Positions 53,164-64,000 of a DNA stretch of 64,000 nt are shown here, one piece after another. Where the stretch lies: assembly GCF_003312875.1 (NCBI RefSeq), contig NZ_CP015163.1, forward strand, positions 4,216,001 through 4,280,000, written 5' to 3'. The notes beneath the pieces were generated by a model, which was given only the letters and a program-made list of their open reading frames with translations, had not been told where the DNA came from and searched no databases. Position 1 is the first letter of the stretch, and each line of letters begins with the position of its first letter. The translations under genes were made by a program, and so were the position numbers. The DNA is from Amycolatopsis albispora (GTDB taxonomy: Bacteria; Actinomycetota; Actinomycetes; Mycobacteriales; Pseudonocardiaceae).

Positions 53164-54057
53164 ATGAGCACCGACGCCATCCGCACCAGCGCGCTGACCA
53201 AACGATTCGGCGCCACCGTCGCGGTCGACGGGCTGTCCATTTCGGTACCGCCCGGTGAGGTGTTCGGCTTTCTCGGCCCGAACGGCGCCGGGAAGTCCAC
53301 CACCATCCGCATGCTGCTCGGGCTGATCCGCCCGTCCTCGGGCAGCGCCACCATCTTCGGTGACCACGCCGCCGACGTCCGCCGCGCGCACCGGCACCTC
53401 GCCCACGTGCCCGCCGACGTGGCGCTGTGGCCGAACCTGACCGGCGCCGAGATCCTCGCCCTGCTCGGCCGGATCGGGCCACCACCGGACCTGACCTACC
53501 GCGCCGAACTCGTCGAGCGGTTCCAACTCGACCCCGGCAAGCGCGCCAAGGCCTACTCGACCGGCAACCGGCAGAAGGTGGCGCTGGTGGCGGCGTTCGC
53601 CTGCCGCGCCCCGCTGCTGGTGCTCGACGAACCGACCAGCGGCCTCGACCCGCTGATGGAACGGGAATTCCGGCGTTGCGTGGTGGAAGCCCGCGAGCGC
53701 GGTCAGGCGGTTTTCCTCAGCTCGCACCAGCTCGCCGAGGTGGAGGCCGTCTGCGACCGGGTCGGCATCCTGCGCGCTGGCGAGCTGGTCGAGGTCGCGG
53801 GAATCGCCGAACTGCGCCGGATGCGCCGCACCGAAGTGGAGATCGGCTTCACCGGGCCACCACCGGAGCTGGCCGGGCTGCCCGAGGTTTCCGGGATCGA
53901 ACGGCTCGACGGCTCGCGGCTGCGGTTCTCGCTCAGCGGACCGCCCGCGGCGACGCTGCGGGAACTCGCGGACAGCTCGGTGACCTCGATCAGCATGCGA
54001 GAACCCAGCCTGGCCGAGATTTTCCTGGACTACTACGGGGATGGAGCAAACCGGTGA
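53164..54057 (+). CDS. ABC transporter ATP-binding protein
   Basis: 297 residues, DrrA-type nucleotide-binding subunit. Walker A GPNGAGKSTTI (about 40-50), signature-like YSTGNRQKVALVAAF (in place of LSGGQ), Walker B LLVLDEPTSGLDP and the H-loop SSHQLAEVE are present; the C-terminal about 80 residues are the extra domain of drug exporters. ATG follows GGAAGGA. It overlaps the permease start (GTGA). Confidence 0.93.
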   Translation: MSTDAIRTSALTKRFGATVAVDGLSISVPPGEVFGFLGPNGAGKSTTIRMLLGLIRPSSGSATIFGDHAADVRRAHRHLAHVPADVALWPNLTGAEILALLGRIGPPPDLTYRAELVERFQLDPGKRAKAYSTGNRQKVALVAAFACRAPLLVLDEPTSGLDPLMEREFRRCVVEARERGQAVFLSSHQLAEVEAVCDRVGILRAGELVEVAGIAELRRMRRTEVEIGFTGPPPELAGLPEVSGIERLDGSRLRFSLSGPPAATLRELADSSVTSISMREPSLAEIFLDYYGDGANR

Positions 54058-55619
54058 TCGGCCTCGCGGTCCGCCAGCTCCGGTTCGGCGCGCTGGTCGT
54101 GCTCGCGGTCGCCGCCGGGATGTCCGCACTGGTCGCCGCGCAGTACCAGAGCACCTTCGCCGGCGTGCTGGACGGCGGCGCGCTGCGGGCGCTCGCCGCC
54201 AACCCGGCCATCCGTACCCTTTTCGGTGAGCCGGTCGCGCTCGACGACCCCGGGGGCTTCACCGTGTGGCGCACCGGAACGCCGCTCGCCGTGCTGGTCG
54301 GCATCTGGGCGATTCTGACCGCCACCCGGCTCACTCGCGGTGACGAGGACGCCGGGCGCTGGGAACTGCTGCTGTCCGGCCGGATCACCGCCCGGCGGCT
54401 GCTCGCCGGGCGCCTCGCCGTACTGGCGGTGGCCGTGGGGCTGATCGGCGCCGCGGTGACCGTCGCGCTCATCGCCACCGGGACCGCGGTTGCCGGTGCG
54501 CTGGTGCACGGCGCCGGGATCGCCGGGCTGGGCTGGGTTTTCGGCGCACTGGGCCTGCTCACCGCCCAGCTGCTGCCCTCGCGGTCACCGGCCAGCGGCG
54601 CGGCGGTGGCCGTGCTGGGTGCCGCGCTGCTCGCCCGGATGATCAGCGACGGCACCGATGTGCGCTGGGTGCAGTGGTTCACGCCGTTCGGCTTGCAGGC
54701 GCGGCTCCAGCCGTATGCGGGAAACGACGCCGGTCCGCTGCTCGTGCTCATCGCCTTGGCCGTCGTTTTTGCCTTCGCTGCGATGTTTATCGCGGGCCGC
54801 CGTGATCTGCGTGGCGCACCATGGGCGCTGGTCGCGGAACGACGACCGCGCACCCGGCTGCTGCGGTCGCTGCCCGGATTCGCCCTGCGCCGCGGGCTGC
54901 GGCCGTGGCTTGCCTGGCTGGTCGCCGTCGCCGCCTACTACGGCCTGATCGGCCTGCTGACCATCTCGATCAGCCGCTTTCTCACCGAGAACGCGCGGTT
55001 CGCCGAGCTGGCCGCGGGCGCCGGTTTTGGCGGCCTCGGCTCGGCCACCGGGTTCGCGGCGGCGATGTTCAGCCTGCTGGCGATCCCGGCCGGGATGTAC
55101 GCGGCGGTGCGGATCGGCTCCTTCGCCGAGGACGAGACGAGCCGCCGCGCGGTGCTGTTGTTCGGGCTGCCGTTCTCACGGATCCGGTTGCTCGGCAGCG
55201 AACTCGTGGTGGTGGCGGCCGGAACCCTGGTGCTGGTCGCCGGTGCCGGGGCGGCGTTGTGGGCCGGTGCCGCCGCCGTCGACGCGCCGCTCGGCTTCGG
55301 TGCGGCGTTGTCCGGCGCCCTGAACATCGCGCCGATCGCGCTGCTTTCCTTGGCAGCGGCCGTGTTCGGCCTCGGCTGGCTGCCGCGGGCCGCCGTCGCG
55401 CTCGGCGCGCTGCCCGCGGCGGGCGGCTTCCTGTACCAGGTGCTCGCCCAGAGCGCGGGCGTCACCGGATGGCCGCTCGACCTCACACCGTTCGCGCACA
55501 TCGCCGCCGTGCCCGAAACCACGCCGGACTGGCCGGGTCTCGCCGGGCTGCTCGCCGTCACCGCGCTGCTCGTCACAGCGGGCGCCGTCGGCTACACCCG
55601 GCGAGACCTGACCGTCTGA
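54054..55619 (+). CDS. ABC-2-type permease, polyketide-antibiotic exporter-like
   Basis: 521-residue membrane subunit with about 12 helices in two halves (LVVLAVAAGMSALVAAQYQS at the start; FSLLAIPAGMYAAVRIGSFA in the middle). Streptomyces proteins of this kind are annotated as exporters of polyketide antibiotics. The GTG at 54054 overlaps the ATP-binding gene stop by 4 bases, so the two are translationally coupled. Substrate unknown. Its stop is only 9 bp from the convergent katG stop. Confidence 0.88.
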   Translation: MIGLAVRQLRFGALVVLAVAAGMSALVAAQYQSTFAGVLDGGALRALAANPAIRTLFGEPVALDDPGGFTVWRTGTPLAVLVGIWAILTATRLTRGDEDAGRWELLLSGRITARRLLAGRLAVLAVAVGLIGAAVTVALIATGTAVAGALVHGAGIAGLGWVFGALGLLTAQLLPSRSPASGAAVAVLGAALLARMISDGTDVRWVQWFTPFGLQARLQPYAGNDAGPLLVLIALAVVFAFAAMFIAGRRDLRGAPWALVAERRPRTRLLRSLPGFALRRGLRPWLAWLVAVAAYYGLIGLLTISISRFLTENARFAELAAGAGFGGLGSATGFAAAMFSLLAIPAGMYAAVRIGSFAEDETSRRAVLLFGLPFSRIRLLGSELVVVAAGTLVLVAGAGAALWAGAAAVDAPLGFGAALSGALNIAPIALLSLAAAVFGLGWLPRAAVALGALPAAGGFLYQVLAQSAGVTGWPLDLTPFAHIAAVPETTPDWPGLAGLLAVTALLVTAGAVGYTRRDLTV

Positions 55620-55628
55620 ACCAAAAAC

Positions 55629-58347
<2,719 letters not shown>

Positions 58348-58350
58348 TTT

Positions 58351-58365
58351 CTTGAATGAATCAAG
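58351..58365. promoter_or_regulatory. FurA operator
   Basis: CTTGAATGAATCAAG is a 15-base palindrome with one mismatched pair, immediately upstream of the furA start. Position and A/T-richness match the furA-katG operators known in actinobacteria. It also covers the last five bases of the preceding ORF (stop at 58361). Confidence 0.72.
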
Positions 58366-59041
58366 ATGACGCGGCGGTGCGTTCGGTGAGGGTCGCGGCG
58401 GCGGAGCCGACCCGCGACAGCGCGTAGGCGACGAGCTCCGCCTGCCGCGCACCGGGCCTCCGCGGGGAAGGCACCTCCGGCAGCCGCGTCCAGTCCACAA
58501 TGGAGGGCCGAGGGCCGGCGGCGGCGGGTGCGCGCACGATCCCGGCGGGCAGCGTCACACCGTAGTTCTCGGCGAGCACCACGAGCCGGTCGAGCAGTTC
58601 CGGGTGCACGCCGGGGGTGAGCGCGGCCAGCGCGCGGATCACCGCGCCGGACTCGTCCAGCAGGTGCTCCACAATGGACAGCTGGATCGCGCGCTCGGCA
58701 CGCAGGGTCGCGAGGTGGAGCGCGGGCACCCCGGCAGGCCACCAGGTCTCCGCCCAGTTCAGCTGGGCGACCGCCCGGCACGCCACGCGCACCCGCCAGT
58801 CACCGCCGACGGGCACGGTCACCTCGGTGGCCCCGGCGAGAATGTCCTTCGTGGCGCGGCCGTAGATCTCCCACAGCCATTCGGACGCGAGTTCGGGGTC
58901 GTGCACCCTGGCCGCGGGGATCGGGCTGTCGGCCAGCACGTCCCACGCCAGCACCGCCCCGGAAACCACCAGCCGGGCCGCCGACTCCGGCCGCCGCGGC
59001 CACTCACCGACAACGAGGTCGCCCGCACGCGACACCCTCAT
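58361..59041 (-). CDS. Hypothetical protein downstream of sigma/microprotein operon
   Basis: 226 residues, no signal peptide or membrane helix; no family recognised. The middle is Trp-rich ([34 protein letters not shown]) and helical-looking ([19 protein letters not shown]); the end is Pro/Ala-rich. ATG at 59041 follows GGGAGG. It is on the same strand as the sigma factor and microproteins, about 200 bp further on, and its stop lies inside the furA operator. Confidence 0.7.
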   Translation of the reverse strand: MRVSRAGDLVVGEWPRRPESAARLVVSGAVLAWDVLADSPIPAARVHDPELASEWLWEIYGRATKDILAGATEVTVPVGGDWRVRVACRAVAQLNWAETWWPAGVPALHLATLRAERAIQLSIVEHLLDESGAVIRALAALTPGVHPELLDRLVVLAENYGVTLPAGIVRAPAAAGPRPSIVDWTRLPEVPSPRRPGARQAELVAYALSRVGSAAATLTERTAASS

Positions 59042-59238
59042 GCCCCGGCCTCCCGCTCCACACCACCCGCACCGATCGCGCTGGTCAAGGATGACCGATC
59101 GCGGCGGGGCGTCAAGCGAATCCGGGGACCGGACCGCGTTCACCGGACCGTTCCGGGGAAAAGGACCCGTTCAGCGCACCCGCGCGAGCACGAGCCGTGA
59201 CCAAAGCCCGGGTGCCGCCCCCTCGGACAGCCGAACGC

Positions 59239-59349
59239 TTACTCGGCCTTGGCGTCCGTTTCGGGGTCTTCACGCCATTCCAGCCCGGCTTCCGCCAGCA
59301 GGCCGTCGAAGATGGGGGTGTCCGGCAGCAGGACCTCCGCGGCCGTCAT
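59239..59349 (-). CDS. 36-residue microprotein coupled to the sigma operon
   Basis: ORF beginning MTAAEVLLPDTPIFDGLL and ending in the acidic tail DPETDAKAE. Its ATG overlaps the stop of the preceding 38-residue ORF in an ATGA arrangement. Net acidic, no cysteines, no signal peptide. No family recognised. Coupling supports real translation; the small size keeps confidence moderate. Confidence 0.55.
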   Translation of the reverse strand: MTAAEVLLPDTPIFDGLLAEAGLEWREDPETDAKAE

Positions 59350-59462
59350 GACGCGGTCACCACGTCGATGATCTGGTCCGCCCGCACCCAGTGCGGTTCG
59401 CGGTCCGCCGCCTGCTCCCTGGCCCGGACCGGGACCCAGGTGGTTTCGGTGTAGTTGTCCAC
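59346..59462 (-). CDS. 38-residue microprotein coupled to the sigma factor
   Basis: GTG start at 59462 shares its first base with the sigma-factor stop (TAGTG). The product begins VDNYTETTWVPVRARE and ends HWVRADQIIDVVTAS, with a beta-strand-like alternating pattern. Its stop overlaps the next ORF (ATGA). No known family. The chained overlaps suggest a fixed translational ratio with the sigma factor. Confidence 0.58.
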   Translation of the reverse strand: MDNYTETTWVPVRAREQAADREPHWVRADQIIDVVTAS

Positions 59463-60697
59463 TACGGCTTTCCCCGCGACTTGCCCTTGCCGGCAGAGAC
59501 GCCGCCGTTGCCCGGGTGCTCCGCCTGCGAGGTAGGTGACTTGGTCCCCGACTTCGAATGAGCCTTCTTCTTGCGCTTCGCTCCCCACGCTTTCCCTCCT
59601 CCGGTCTCCGGCGCCGATCCCGCCTTTGCATTACCGCACTTCTCGGCGGCACACGCCGCCGAGCCCCGCCCAGACCCCTCGGCAGGGTGAAGATCAACGG
59701 CCGGTTGTGCCACCTCGTGGGAAGACGGCACCCGTGGACCGGCGATGCGCACCGGCTCGGCGGTGGAGAACACCGCATCGGTCACCACTTCGGGCGCGGG
59801 CAGGGCCACCACCTCCGACGAGGGGGGCGGGACGGGCGCGTGGTGCGGCACGGGCGCACCGGTGACGGCCACCACCGCCGCCGCCACCGCGGCCACGATC
59901 TTGCCGCCGCCGGTCATCCCGGCGGAGATGGGCACCACCAGCGCGCTCGCGTTGCGTCGCGCCAGCGCCGGGCGCAGTTCGAGATTGGCCTCGGTGAGCC
60001 CGGCGGCGACCGACCGGCACGGCCCGCAGCGGTCGAGGTGCGCGACCACCCTGGCCGCCCGGCGCACCGAAAGCGCGCCACGCACCCAGGCCGCCATTTC
60101 CGGGCGGACCAGCCCGCAGTCGGGCTTGCTGCTGTCGGGCACCTGGACCTGGAGGTACGCGCGGCGCAGCCCCTCCCGCGCCCGCATCGCCAGCACGGCG
60201 ACACCGTTCGGCGAGACCCCCAGCATCGGCGCCAGCTCGGCGGCGGGCGTGCCTTCGACCTCGGTGTGCCACAACACCGTCCGCCAGCGGCCGGGCAGCG
60301 TGCAGAAGGCCGCCCAGGCGATACCCGCCTGCCACCGCCGGACCGTCACCTCGTCCGCGGCGGCGGCCGGCGTGGCCTGCTCCGGGACCTCTCCCCACAG
60401 GTCGACCTTGGCCTGCCGCCGCTGCCAGCTGACCGCCAGGTTCCGCATGGTGACCAGCAGGTACGGCCACATGTCCTGCTTGGGCCCGGCCCCCGAGCGC
60501 ACCGCGATCAGCACCCGGACGAACGCCTCGGCGACCAGGTCGTCGCAGTCGGGGGAATCCCCGGTCCAGCGCATGGCGGCGCGGCGCGCGGCGGCGCCGT
60601 GGCGGCGGAACAGCACGTCGCACGCCCCGAAGTCCCCGTCGCGGACGGCGGCGAGCAGCACTTCGTCCCGCTCGCCGTCCAGAGGCGGTTCCCACAT
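59462..60697 (-). CDS. ECF sigma factor with fused ZAS-like zinc finger and TM helix
   Basis: 411 residues. Sigma region 2 (about 12-95: DCDDLVAEAFVRVLIAV, MWPYLLVTMRNLAVSWQRRQ) and region 4 (about 122-182: WRTVLWHTEVEGTPAAELAP, then SPNGVAVLAMRAREGLRRAY) are followed by an anti-sigma-like zinc motif VAHLDRCGPC (H220, C224, C227), a membrane helix (about 265-282) and a long Pro/Lys/Gly-rich tail ending KGKSRGKP. So sigma and a possible membrane tether/inhibitor are one chain. ATG at 60697, with GGGAG 8 bp upstream. Probably released by proteolysis or redox change; the signal is unknown. Confidence 0.85.
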   Translation of the reverse strand: MWEPPLDGERDEVLLAAVRDGDFGACDVLFRRHGAAARRAAMRWTGDSPDCDDLVAEAFVRVLIAVRSGAGPKQDMWPYLLVTMRNLAVSWQRRQAKVDLWGEVPEQATPAAAADEVTVRRWQAGIAWAAFCTLPGRWRTVLWHTEVEGTPAAELAPMLGVSPNGVAVLAMRAREGLRRAYLQVQVPDSSKPDCGLVRPEMAAWVRGALSVRRAARVVAHLDRCGPCRSVAAGLTEANLELRPALARRNASALVVPISAGMTGGGKIVAAVAAAVVAVTGAPVPHHAPVPPPSSEVVALPAPEVVTDAVFSTAEPVRIAGPRVPSSHEVAQPAVDLHPAEGSGRGSAACAAEKCGNAKAGSAPETGGGKAWGAKRKKKAHSKSGTKSPTSQAEHPGNGGVSAGKGKSRGKP

Positions 60698-60851
60698 GGC
60701 CTTAGCTCCCGGGTAGGCAGTCCCTTCACCGGTGCCGACTCGCCACCCCCGGCCCCATGACGCGAAATCGCCCATGAGATCCAAGTCACACTCGCCGGCA
60801 CCGTCCGCGACAGCCTAAGCGGGGCCGCTCCTCGCCGTGATCACAACGGGG

Positions 60852-61214
60852 TCAGCAGATCTTCCGCAGTTCCGCCTTGACCCCGGTGGCGGTGTAGAAA
60901 CCGAAGGCGAAGCTGTCGGAGCTGCCGGTGTCCTTCGACTTCACCAGGTCGTCCCCGCTCCTGGAGAAGGTGAACTTGGCGCGGACCAGGCAGCCGTCCG
61001 TCTCCAGGTCGGTGACCCTGCCGGTGACCTTCCGCGTGCCGCCGTCCTGGCAGACCGAGTAGGTCACCTTGCCCCAGCCGGCGGGTGGCTGGATGCGGTA
61101 ACCGCCGATGCACTTGGCCTCGGCGGTTTCTCCGGCGGTGGCGGGCACGGCGGACAACGCCAGCGCCATGGCGGCACCACCGGTGACCGCGGCGACACGA
61201 CGGGCGAACTTCAT
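60852..61214 (-). CDS. Small secreted protein, unknown function
   Basis: 120 residues with a clear signal peptide (MKFARRVAAVTGGAAMALAL; cleavage after ATA near 27). The mature 93 residues contain four cysteines (AKCIGG, SVCQDG, DGCLVR and the terminal KIC) that can form two disulfides, and a beta-rich pattern. No family recognised. ATG at 61214 follows GGAG. Confidence 0.78.
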   Translation of the reverse strand: MKFARRVAAVTGGAAMALALSAVPATAGETAEAKCIGGYRIQPPAGWGKVTYSVCQDGGTRKVTGRVTDLETDGCLVRAKFTFSRSGDDLVKSKDTGSSDSFAFGFYTATGVKAELRKIC

Positions 61215-61337
61215 CGGGCACACACTCCTTTTTGTCCGGTTGACCCGGCCAGCATCGGCGAGCGTGCTTTCACCGTTCTTTCGTCAGCGGGAAACCGGGC
61301 GCCGCCCCGGCCGCGCCCACCACCAGCAGCGCGATCC

Positions 61338-62120
61338 TCACCGCACCTCGTCGGCGGCGCCGAGGTGGATGCCCAGCCCGCTCCGGCCGGCCGCCAGCGA
61401 GGGCCGGAGATGACGGTCGGCATCGTAGTCGCCGTCAGCCAGCGCGCGGTACGGAAGCGGGCTCTCCCCGTCGATTCCGGCGAGGCGGGTGCGCAGCCGG
61501 TCCACCTCGTGGCCGAAGCGGTCCCAACCGGGCCGGTCGGTGCCCGCGACCAGGTGCGGCCGGAGCGGCCGCATGCCGGTGTACCAGAAAATGCCGTGCA
61601 GGAACGGAAAGAACAGCTCGCCGGCCTCGCCGTTGATCCCGCGCGGGTCGAACGCGGTCTCCCGGTCCCCGGCGGTGATCACCACCAGCGCGCGCTTGCC
61701 CGCCAGGCCGCCATCGCCGTACTTGCGGGTGCGGCCCGACGCGTCCTTGAGGCCGAAGGCGAAGCCCTTGACGAAGACCCGGTCGAACCAGCCCTTGAGG
61801 ATCGCGGGCATTCCGTACCACCACAACGGGAAGTGGAACACCACCAGTGAGGCGCGGCGCAGCTTTTCCTGCTCGGCCACGATGTCCTCGGACAGCGAAC
61901 CACGCGCGTACGCCTCGGCGGACTGGTCGGCGATCGGCAGTTCCGGGTGCGCCGGCGTGCCGAAGTCGCGCGCGGTCACCGCCGCGTTCCAGCCCATCGC
62001 GTAGAGGTCGGAGGTCAGCACCGCGTACCCGTTGTCCGCCAGGGTTTTCGCGGTGACCTCGGCGAGGGCGGCGGTGAGCGAGCGGGCGGCGGGATGCGCG
62101 GTGACCAGGAGTGCGTCCAT
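61338..62120 (-). CDS. NAD(P)H quinone oxidoreductase (NQO1/KefF-like flavoprotein)
   Basis: 260 residues, flavodoxin-like fold. The phosphate loop TAHPAARSLTAAL, the QSAEAYARGSLSEDI segment and FHFPLWWYGMPAILKGWFDR are typical of the NQO1/MdaB group that reduces quinones using FAD or FMN. It is divergent from an HxlR-type regulator, a common arrangement for quinone or aldehyde stress response. Confidence 0.9.
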   Translation of the reverse strand: MDALLVTAHPAARSLTAALAEVTAKTLADNGYAVLTSDLYAMGWNAAVTARDFGTPAHPELPIADQSAEAYARGSLSEDIVAEQEKLRRASLVVFHFPLWWYGMPAILKGWFDRVFVKGFAFGLKDASGRTRKYGDGGLAGKRALVVITAGDRETAFDPRGINGEAGELFFPFLHGIFWYTGMRPLRPHLVAGTDRPGWDRFGHEVDRLRTRLAGIDGESPLPYRALADGDYDADRHLRPSLAAGRSGLGIHLGAADEVR

Positions 62121-62206
62121 GCGTGGAACGCTAGGAATGAACTACGCTTCGAACAAGTACGCACATTCTCGGCACATACTGACACTTCGGATAGTGAGGA
62201 GCTGGG

Positions 62207-62536
62207 ATGCGTGATCCGGTGCGGGCGGCGCTCGCCGTGTGCCCCGTCGAGGTGTCGATCGCGGTGCTCGGCGGGGCGTGGAAGCTGAGTGCGGTGCGCT
62301 ACCTGCTCGTCCGCACGCACCGCTTCGGCGAACTCCAGCGCGCGGTCGGCGACGTCACCCCGCGAACGCTCACGCGTGCCCTGCGTGAACTCGAAACCGA
62401 CGGCATCGTCAGGCGCACCGTCTATGCCGAGGTGCCACCGCGCGTCGAGTACTCGCTCACCGAGCTGGGCGAGTCGCTGCGCCCGATCGTCGACTGGCTC
62501 GAAAAGTGGGGCCACGACTACGTGAACGCCACCTGA
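62207..62536 (+). CDS. HxlR-family regulator
   Basis: 109-residue winged-helix protein (CPVEVSIAVLGGAWKLSAVR, DVTPRTLTRALRELETDGIV) with the conserved N-terminal cysteine used by several HxlR members as an electrophile or redox sensor. ATG after GAGGAG-like GTGAGG. It probably controls the divergent oxidoreductase. Confidence 0.92.
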   Translation: MRDPVRAALAVCPVEVSIAVLGGAWKLSAVRYLLVRTHRFGELQRAVGDVTPRTLTRALRELETDGIVRRTVYAEVPPRVEYSLTELGESLRPIVDWLEKWGHDYVNAT

Positions 62537-62543
62537 ACCGGCC

Positions 62544-64000
62544 TCAGACCGTCTCGAAGTTCGCCATCATGCCCATGTCCTCGTGCTCGGCGTTGTGGCA
62601 GTGGAACATGAACCGACCGCGGTAGCCGTCGAACTTCGCGATCACCTCGACGGCTTCGCCGGGCCGCAGATCGACGGTGTCCTTGCGGCCCGCGTCGTAG
62701 GGGCCCGGCGCTTGGCCGCCGCGCGAGAGCACGCGGAAGTCCACCAGGTGCAGGTGGATCGGGTGGTGCAGATCCGCGACGAACCGCCAGATCTCCACGT
62801 CGCCGAGCCGCGGGCGGGCGTCGATCCGGGACGGCGAGTACGGCTCACCGCTGATCGTCCAGCCGTGCCTGCCGCCGACCATGCCGCCACGGAAGGAAAA
62901 GTCGCGCGTCACCGTCGCCTGTGCCCGGTCGAGCGGCTCGATTTCCGCCAGGCGAGCCGGGATGTGGCTGTCGTCGGTCGCGCGCCGGGTGACCCGGAAC
63001 CGCATCACGGACGCGGTCGTGCCGGTGCCGAGCCGGTTGACCAAGGTGACTTCGGTGCCCACCGGATAGGCGCCGAAGTCGACCACCAGGTCGTACCGCT
63101 CGGCGGGCGCGATCGGCACGTGCTCGTGGGCGCGCGGCGCGTCGAGCAGGCCCTGGTCCGCGCCGATCTGGGTGAACACCGGACCGGCCGGCGGTGGCGG
63201 GTCGAGCGCGAGGTCGTACCGGCGGGCGTTGGAGGCGTTGAGCACGCGCAGCCGGTGCCGGGTCGCCGAAACCTCGGCCACCGGCCACGGCGCGCCGTTG
63301 ACCAGGATCACGTCACCGAACACGCCTTCGACGTACGGCTCCTCGACCCCCGGCACCGAGGTCAGCGACGGGTCGATGGACGGGTAACGCAGGGAACCGT
63401 CGGCGGCGAAGGCCCGATCGGTGATCACCAGCGGCAGTTCCCGCTCACCGCGTGGCAGCGGCAGCGCGTCCTCCTCGTCGTCGCGGACGAGGTGCAGCCC
63501 GGCGAGACCGCGGTAGACGGCCGGGCCGGTGAAGTCCATGCGGTGGTCGTGGTACCAGAGCATGGCTGCCTTCTGCCGCAACGGATACACGTAGTCGCGT
63601 GAGCCGTGGGAGATGAGCGCCGCCGGGTCGTGCATCAGCGCGTGCCCGCCGTGCGCGTGGGGTGCGGACCCGGCGGGCAGCACCAGGTCGGTGGCGTAGC
63701 CGTCGTGCTCCGGCGGGGTGTGGCCGCCGTGCAGGTGGACCACGGTCGGCACCGGGAGTTCGTTGTGGTGCTTGACGATCGTCGTGCGGCCGCCGCGTGA
63801 TTCGATGGTCGGCCCGGGGAAAGTGCCTTCGTAGCCCCAGATCGGCGTCTGCACCCCGGGCAGGATCTCCGCGACGGCCTGCCGCTGGACGATCTCGTAC
63901 CGGTCGGCGTCCGCGTCACGCGCCACCGGCGCCAGCACGGCCGGGATCGGCAGCGGCACCCCGAACGGCGCGGGCAGCGGCAGCTCGCTGGTGAGCTGCT
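62544..64000 (-). CDS. Multicopper oxidase (5' partial)
   Basis: Laccase-like enzyme, CotA/phenoxazinone-synthase-like. All four copper motifs are present: HLHGGHTPP, WYHDHRM, HPIHLHLVDF and FHCHNAEHEDMGMM, the last with the type-1 Met. The frame stays open to the window end (LPLPAPFGVPLPIPAVLAPV), so the start lies beyond 64000; the GTG at 63959 is internal to the conserved N-terminus. No signal peptide is visible in the part seen. It stops 7 bp from the convergent HxlR gene. Confidence 0.93.
   Translation of the reverse strand, partial: QLTSELPLPAPFGVPLPIPAVLAPVARDADADRYEIVQRQAVAEILPGVQTPIWGYEGTFPGPTIESRGGRTTIVKHHNELPVPTVVHLHGGHTPPEHDGYATDLVLPAGSAPHAHGGHALMHDPAALISHGSRDYVYPLRQKAAMLWYHDHRMDFTGPAVYRGLAGLHLVRDDEEDALPLPRGERELPLVITDRAFAADGSLRYPSIDPSLTSVPGVEEPYVEGVFGDVILVNGAPWPVAEVSATRHRLRVLNASNARRYDLALDPPPPAGPVFTQIGADQGLLDAPRAHEHVPIAPAERYDLVVDFGAYPVGTEVTLVNRLGTGTTASVMRFRVTRRATDDSHIPARLAEIEPLDRAQATVTRDFSFRGGMVGGRHGWTISGEPYSPSRIDARPRLGDVEIWRFVADLHHPIHLHLVDFRVLSRGGQAPGPYDAGRKDTVDLRPGEAVEVIAKFDGYRGRFMFHCHNAEHEDMGMMANFETV

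Noticed and set aside
62141..62200. Possible operator GTACGCAC...GCACATAC between the oxidoreductase and HxlR genes
   Set aside because: Arms match at only 5 of 8 positions; not strong enough to call, although a regulatory site here is expected.

Overview
The window is very GC-rich DNA from an actinomycete. The order hupB-like HU, leuD, leuC, IclR regulator, ppk1, mutT1-like, cofC/fbiD, gpsA, ddl, DUF3515, thiL, ung, rpmB, DAK2 protein, recG is the conserved neighbourhood known from Mycobacterium (Rv2973c-Rv2989 region). Cellular style (MocR and SARP/BTAD regulators, secreted glycosidases, many TetR switches, GTG/TTG and apparently leaderless starts) points to the Pseudonocardiales. I infer an Amycolatopsis-like soil actinomycete; nothing in the window proves the genus.

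Layout. 1-4.2 kb holds accessory genes: a 5'-truncated GntR regulator, a sensor-less two-component pair, an erythromycin-esterase family enzyme and a divergent TetR regulator. 4.2-30.3 kb is the conserved housekeeping block: DNA repair (recG, ung), translation (rpmB), cofactor and wall precursor genes (thiL, ddl, cofC), phospholipid synthesis (plsC, gpsA), polyphosphate (ppk1), nucleotide sanitation, leucine synthesis (leuCD with its IclR regulator) and nucleoid protein HU. It is interrupted by a secreted beta-helix protein, a MocR/PNPOx divergent pair, a cysteine dioxygenase preceded by a cysteine-codon leader peptide, and a large BTAD/NB-ARC/TPR regulator followed by 0.6 kb of degenerate C/A-rich repeats.

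30.3-64 kb is accessory: a tiny Cys-rich metallothionein-like ORF, an SDR-MaoC-SRPBCC-thiolase operon, a GH18 chitinase with a DasR-type operator, a MASE1/PAS hybrid kinase next to a STAS protein, an epoxide-hydrolase-like protein, a GH43 enzyme, a YczE/YczR pair, a TetR-MMPL exporter divergent from a P450, a TetR/DUF2867 pair sharing two operators, a DUF1062 protein, an MFS exporter carrying a 20-unit heptad repeat, a two-gene ABC exporter, furA-katG, an ECF sigma factor fused to a ZAS/TM segment and translationally coupled to two microproteins, a small secreted protein, an HxlR/quinone-oxidoreductase pair and a 5'-truncated multicopper oxidase.

Six intergenic sites carry a dispersed palindrome built on a shared 15-base core (CGAATGTGGCTTTCG), in two flank variants. 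No rRNA, tRNA, CRISPR array, insertion sequence or prophage was recognised. The most promising unexplained items are the sigma-factor/microprotein locus (58.4-60.7 kb), the 22-residue Cys-rich peptide (30.3 kb), the palindrome family, and the heptad expansion inside the MFS protein.
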